Assembly: GCA_023419055.1 (NCBI GenBank)
Contig: JAEZYO010000983.1
Coordinates: forward strand, 1 to 8,482
Direction: 5' to 3'
Length of the DNA: 8,482 nucleotides
From: Pseudomonadota bacterium
Lineage (GTDB): Bacteria; Myxococcota; Polyangia; Polyangiales; Polyangiaceae
Shown: in pieces, positions 5,681 through 8,482 of the stretch
How the letters are laid out: each line of letters begins with the position of its first letter
Position numbering within the stretch: the stretch's first letter is position 1
The notes under the pieces: generated by a model
Seen by the model: only the letters and a program-made list of their open reading frames with translations
Database searches by the model: none
Told to the model about the DNA's origin: nothing
Position numbers and translations under genes: made by a program

Positions 5681-5707
5681 TGACCCTCTCGGAAACGAAT
5701 CTATCGG
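5680..5707 (+). promoter_or_regulatory. Weak sigma-70-like promoter candidate for the xylulokinase gene
   Basis: TTGACC (5680-5685) matches five of six bases of the -35 box. A 16-base spacer follows, then TATCGG, a poor -10 box with only TAT conserved. It would give a leader of about 135 bases before the ATG at 5848. It overlaps the start codon of the divergent coiled-coil gene, so the two transcription units could interfere. In GC-rich genomes such matches arise by chance. Confidence 0.2.
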
Positions 5708-5847
5708 CCGCGACTCCGCCCGTGAAGGGTAGGAAATGTGCGCCCGGAGCGCTCGTCTCGAGAAGTCGAGTGATGACTTTCGCGTTCCGTCCGGCTGGGT
5801 TAAGACACGCGGGCGAGCATCCTCCAGAACGAAAGAACAGAAAGAAA

Positions 5848-7407
5848 ATGGGAGTCTTCCTCGGCCTCGACTCGAGCACTCAAAGCCTTTCGGCCCTCGC
5901 GGTGGACACCGACACGCGCGAAGTCGTCCTCAACGAGAGCGTGAACTTCGGCAAGTCTCTTCCCGAATACGCTTCGCCCCAGGGCTTCCTCGAGCTCGAA
6001 AATCCGCAGCGCAAGCACGCGAACCCTCTGATGTGGGTTCGTGCCCTGGACCTTCTGTTCGAGTCGATTCGCGCGAAGGGCTTCGATCTCGGCCGAGTGC
6101 AAGGTGTGAGCGGCGCTGGGCAGCAGCACGGCTCCGTCTACCTGCGTGAGTCGCTCTCGAACCGCCGCTGGTCCACGAGCACGCCGCTCGAAGAGCAAGT
6201 AAAGCCGCTTCTCTCTCGAGCGACGGCGCCGATCTGGATGGATAGTTCCACGTCCGAGGAATGCCGTGAGATCGCGGCCAGCGTCGGCGGGGACGAGCGC
6301 GTCGTCGCGATCAGCGGCTCGCGTGCCATCGAGCGCTTCACGGGACCCCAAATCCGAAAGTTCTTCAAGGACGAGCCCGCCCACTACGAGCAGACACGCG
6401 AGATCCATCTCGTGAGCTCCTTCATCGCCTCGCTCCTCGTGGGGGAGAGCGCGGGCATCGACTACGGCGACGGTGCGGGCATGAACCTGCTCGATCTCGC
6501 CGCGCTCGCCTGGAGCCGGCCATTGCTCGACGCCACCGCTCCGAACCTCGCCGAGCGCCTGCCCGGGTTGGTCGCCTGCACGACTCGAGTCGGTACGATC
6601 AACCCCTACTTCGTGGAAAAGTACGGCTTCGCCGCCGGAACTCCGGTGATCGCATTCACCGGTGACAACCCGAGCAGCTTGGTGGGCATGGGCGCGACCT
6701 CGCCGGGCACCGCGGTGGTGAGCCTCGGCACGAGCGACACGGTGTTCGCCGCCATGCGCGAACCGCACACCGATCCTCGAGGCTTCGGGCATGTGTTCGG
6801 CAACCCGGCCGGCGGCTTCATGAGCTTGATCTGCTTCGCGAACGGATCGCTCGCGCGCGAAGCGATCGCGAAGAAGTTCGACCTCGACTGGCCGGCGTTC
6901 GATCGCGCGCTTCGTGAAGAGACGAAGCCCGGCAACGGCGGCAACCTGATGCTGCCGTTCTTCGTCCCCGAGATGACGCCCAAGATCAAGGAACCGCGCG
7001 TCGAGCTCTTCGGCGACGACGCGTTCACGAGCTTCAAGTCGAAAGCCGCGTCGGTGCGAGCCATCGTCGAGGCGCAGGCGCTCAGCATGAAGCGCCACTC
7101 CGACTGGATCGGCCACAGCCCCGAGACCATCCTCGTCACGGGCGGTGCGTCGCGAAACCGCGGGATCTTGCAGGTGATCGCGGACGTGTTCCAGGCAGAG
7201 ATCCGGACGCTCACCGTCGGCAATTCGTCGGCGCTCGGCGGTGCGCTCCGGGCGGCACACGCCGCCGGCGCAACCTTCAGTGATCTGACGCGCGACTTCG
7301 TCGCCATCGATCCCGACCTTCGCGTCACGCCCGATCGCTCCGCCCGTGGAGTCTACGAGGAGCTCGCAGGGCGCTTCGCCGAGAAGCTCGCCGCGGCTGG
7401 TGGCTGA
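5848..7407 (+). CDS. Xylulokinase of the animal XYLB type (FGGY carbohydrate kinase)
   Basis: This 519-residue cytoplasmic enzyme should phosphorylate D-xylulose with ATP to D-xylulose 5-phosphate, feeding the pentose-phosphate pathway. The FGGY landmarks appear in order: the first phosphate loop FLGLDSSTQSLSALAVD (Asp8); the substrate motif SGAGQQHGSVYL (88-99); IWMDSSTSEEC (129-139, Met131-Asp132); GSRAIERFTGPQIRK (157-171); DYGDGAGMNLLDL (205-217); FTGDNPSSL with the presumed catalytic base Asp273; VSLGTSDTVF (291-300); GNGGNL (362-367); and the adenosine-site segment LVTGGASRNRGILQVIADVF (429-448). Many of these match human XYLB almost word for word, rather than E. coli XylB. The ATG at 5848 is chosen because the phosphate loop begins at once; the frame stays open upstream but shows no homology. 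The ribosome site is only A-rich. No xylose isomerase or transporter is in the window. Confidence 0.92.
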   Translation: MGVFLGLDSSTQSLSALAVDTDTREVVLNESVNFGKSLPEYASPQGFLELENPQRKHANPLMWVRALDLLFESIRAKGFDLGRVQGVSGAGQQHGSVYLRESLSNRRWSTSTPLEEQVKPLLSRATAPIWMDSSTSEECREIAASVGGDERVVAISGSRAIERFTGPQIRKFFKDEPAHYEQTREIHLVSSFIASLLVGESAGIDYGDGAGMNLLDLAALAWSRPLLDATAPNLAERLPGLVACTTRVGTINPYFVEKYGFAAGTPVIAFTGDNPSSLVGMGATSPGTAVVSLGTSDTVFAAMREPHTDPRGFGHVFGNPAGGFMSLICFANGSLAREAIAKKFDLDWPAFDRALREETKPGNGGNLMLPFFVPEMTPKIKEPRVELFGDDAFTSFKSKAASVRAIVEAQALSMKRHSDWIGHSPETILVTGGASRNRGILQVIADVFQAEIRTLTVGNSSALGGALRAAHAAGATFSDLTRDFVAIDPDLRVTPDRSARGVYEELAGRFAEKLAAAGG

Positions 7408-7470
7408 GCGGCTTCTCGGTTCGAGCCCGTCACGGCGAGCAGCAGCGCTGCCGAGGGAGCGCACGAGCCG

Positions 7471-7485
7471 TTGCGCAAAGCGCAT
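7471..7485 (+). promoter_or_regulatory. LysR-type operator half of a tandem pair (TTGC-N7-GCAT)
   Basis: TTGCGCAAAGCGCAT shares its first nine bases exactly with the second box 31 bp downstream. It has the interrupted dyad of LysR-type sites, with the last base degenerate. About three helical turns separate the two, which places both on the same DNA face, as expected for a tetrameric LysR protein. It is probably an operator for the IlvY-like regulator encoded immediately downstream. Confidence 0.5.
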
Positions 7486-7501
7486 GCTGTGGCATTCTGC
7501 G

Positions 7502-7516
7502 TTGCGCAAACTGCAA
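7502..7516 (+). promoter_or_regulatory. LysR-type operator of a tandem pair (TTGC-N7-GCAA)
   Basis: TTGCGCAAACTGCAA is a perfect interrupted dyad, TTGC-N7-GCAA, containing the classical T-N11-A LysR core (T7503, A7515). It lies 23 bp before the start codon of the IlvY-like gene, suggesting autoregulation. Together with the copy at 7471 it resembles the tandem operators described between ilvY and ilvC in E. coli; the actual binding protein is inferred. Confidence 0.55.
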
Positions 7517-7539
7517 CGTCGCTCCCACGGATCTGCGCC

Positions 7540-8421
7540 ATGGATTACGAGGACTTACGCCTCTTTCTGCACCTCTCGCGCACGCTCCATTTCGGCCGCA
7601 CCAGCCGTGAATGCCACCTCAGCACGTCAGCGCTCTCGCGAGCCATCCAGCGCCTCGAAGGAGAGCTCGGCGAGCCGCTGTTCGAGCGCGACCAGCGGAA
7701 GGTCACGCTCGCGCCTGCCGGGATGGTCTTCCGAGAGCACGCCGCCGAGACGCTCTCTCGCTACGAGGCGGTCAAGCAGCGCATCGCAGGTGGCGACCGC
7801 CTGACGGGGACGCTTTCGATCTTCGCGTCGGTCACCGCCTGTCAGAGCTTTCTCCCGCGCGTGCTCTCGAGCTTCCGGCGCGACTACCCCGACGTGCAAC
7901 TTCGCCTGGAGACGGGGTACGCCGCCGACGCGCTCGGCATGCTCACGAGTGGAAGCGTCGACGTGACGGTAGCCGCGCTCCCGGACAAGGTGGCGGACAA
8001 CCTGTCGTCACGAGTGCTGCTCGTCACTCCTCTGATCTTCGTCGCACCAGGGGCCGACTGCGAGGTGAGCCGCATGGCGGACAGGCGGCCCCTCGACTGG
8101 TCCGCGCTGCCGCTCGTCTTGCCTGCCGGTGGGCTGATGCGTCAGAGCGCAGAGCGCTGGTTCAAGCGCCGTCACATCGTTCCCAACATCTACAGCGAAG
8201 TCGCGGGCAACGAGGCGATCTTGTCGCTCGTGAGTCTCGGGTGCGGAGTGGGAGTCGTGCCGCGCATCGTGTTCGAGCGGAGCCCGCTGCGCTCGGAGCT
8301 CCGTCCTCTCGACATCGAGCCTCGGCTGTCGGAGCTCCGCGTCGGCGTCTGTACGCAGTCACGCCGCTTGAAGAGCGGCATCGTGAAGGCGTTCTGGGAC
8401 TCGATAGAAACGAAGAGCTGA
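7540..8421 (+). CDS. ilvY: LysR-family transcriptional regulator, IlvY-like
   Basis: This 293-residue LysR protein has an N-terminal winged helix-turn-helix (about 1-60; LSTSALSRAIQRLEGELGEP is the recognition region, followed by LFERDQRKVTLAPAG) and an effector-binding domain (about 90-293). It resembles E. coli IlvY (297 residues) end to end. The start MDYEDLRLFLHLSRTLHFGR parallels MDLRDLKTFLHLAESRHFGR; IFASVTACQSFLPRVL, TGYAADA, DWSALPLVL, WFKRRHIVPNIYSEVAGNEA, LVSLGCGVGVVP and VCTQSRRLKSGIVKAFW also have counterparts. IlvY activates ilvC, for ketol-acid reductoisomerase of branched-chain amino-acid synthesis, in response to acetolactate or acetohydroxybutyrate. The ATG at 7540 is chosen because it aligns with the family start and leaves both operator boxes upstream; a TTG at 7471 would put them inside the gene. 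The ribosome site is weak. ilvC is not in the window, so the target is inferred. Confidence 0.88.
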   Translation: MDYEDLRLFLHLSRTLHFGRTSRECHLSTSALSRAIQRLEGELGEPLFERDQRKVTLAPAGMVFREHAAETLSRYEAVKQRIAGGDRLTGTLSIFASVTACQSFLPRVLSSFRRDYPDVQLRLETGYAADALGMLTSGSVDVTVAALPDKVADNLSSRVLLVTPLIFVAPGADCEVSRMADRRPLDWSALPLVLPAGGLMRQSAERWFKRRHIVPNIYSEVAGNEAILSLVSLGCGVGVVPRIVFERSPLRSELRPLDIEPRLSELRVGVCTQSRRLKSGIVKAFWDSIETKS

Positions 8422-8448
8422 ACGGATTGGGATCGATATCAGTCGTTG

Positions 8449-8463
8449 GTTTTCTGTGAAAAC
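8449..8463. repeat. AT-rich inverted repeat GTTTTC-TGT-GAAAAC
   Basis: A perfect 6+6 bp inverted repeat with a three-base centre lies 27 bp after the IlvY-like stop codon. It is strikingly AT-rich for this GC-rich DNA. It lacks the GC stem and T-tract of an intrinsic terminator, so it may be an operator for a gene beyond the right edge, or chance. Confidence 0.35.
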
Positions 8464-8482
8464 GCACCCGCACCGCGTGACC

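Larger units (their letters stand above)
7408..7539. other. Intergenic region upstream of the LysR regulator
   Basis: This 132-bp gap after the xylulokinase stop holds two LysR-type boxes (7471-7516). It also holds an imperfect GC hairpin at 7433-7453 (CGGC / GCCG with one bulged G, six-base loop) that lacks a T-run and is at best a weak terminator. No clear -35/-10 pair stands out. Confidence 0.5.

Noticed and set aside
5680..5847. Upstream extension of the xylulokinase frame
   Set aside because: The frame is open, but the FGGY phosphate loop starts right after the ATG at 5848, and the extension has no family similarity and would start inside the divergent promoter region.
7433..7453. Possible intrinsic terminator after the xylulokinase gene
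   Set aside because: The stem is short, has a bulge and no T-run follows, so it is not convincing as a terminator.
7490..7505. Sigma-54-like TGGCA...TTGC upstream of the IlvY-like gene
   Set aside because: The GG and GC doublets are 11 bases apart instead of the required 10, and the TTGC belongs to the LysR-type box.
5800..7509. 569-codon minus-strand open frame
   Set aside because: It is antisense to the xylulokinase, whose motifs are unmistakable, and its translation is an Arg/Glu/His-rich shadow without domains.

Overview
This is high-GC DNA with strong G/C preference at third codon positions. The gene content (a four-gene block of little-known genes with a tandem PARP-type zinc-finger protein, a TonB-like protein and a coiled-coil protein, plus candidate sigma-54 promoters) suggests a deltaproteobacterial/myxobacterial-type chromosome. 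That assignment is inferred from style and content; no marker gene proves it. I see no rRNA, tRNA, CRISPR array, insertion sequence or phage gene.

Left edge (1-473): the first 39 bases hold, on the minus strand, the first 13 codons of a gene with an excellent Shine-Dalgarno. They read like the N-terminus of a small heat-shock protein (Hsp20). A 434-bp non-coding region follows. It carries a candidate sigma-54 (-24/-12) element on each strand, pointing outwards, and the right-hand one lies inside a 7+7 bp inverted repeat.

Plus-strand pair (474-2183): a four-helix DoxX-like membrane protein and, 54 bp later, a UGT/GT28-type (GT-B) glycosyltransferase. The glycosyltransferase 3' end overlaps the 3' end of the next, convergent gene by 36 bp.

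Minus-strand block (5680 down to 2148): four tightly spaced genes that look like one operon. In transcription order they are a coiled-coil protein, an inner-membrane-anchored TonB-like protein with a Pro/Glu/Lys/Arg-rich spacer, a small protein made almost entirely of two PARP-type zinc fingers, and an unrecognised protein with a Cys-rich Gly/Ser linker. This is the least conventional part of the window.

Plus-strand right side (5848-8421): a xylulokinase of the animal XYLB type, divergent from the operon, then a LysR regulator that resembles E. coli IlvY along its whole length. Upstream of the regulator are two LysR-type boxes (TTGC-N7-GCAA and TTGC-N7-GCAT) 31 bp apart, probably its own operators. 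The usual IlvY target ilvC is not in the window. The last 61 bp hold only a small AT-rich inverted repeat.
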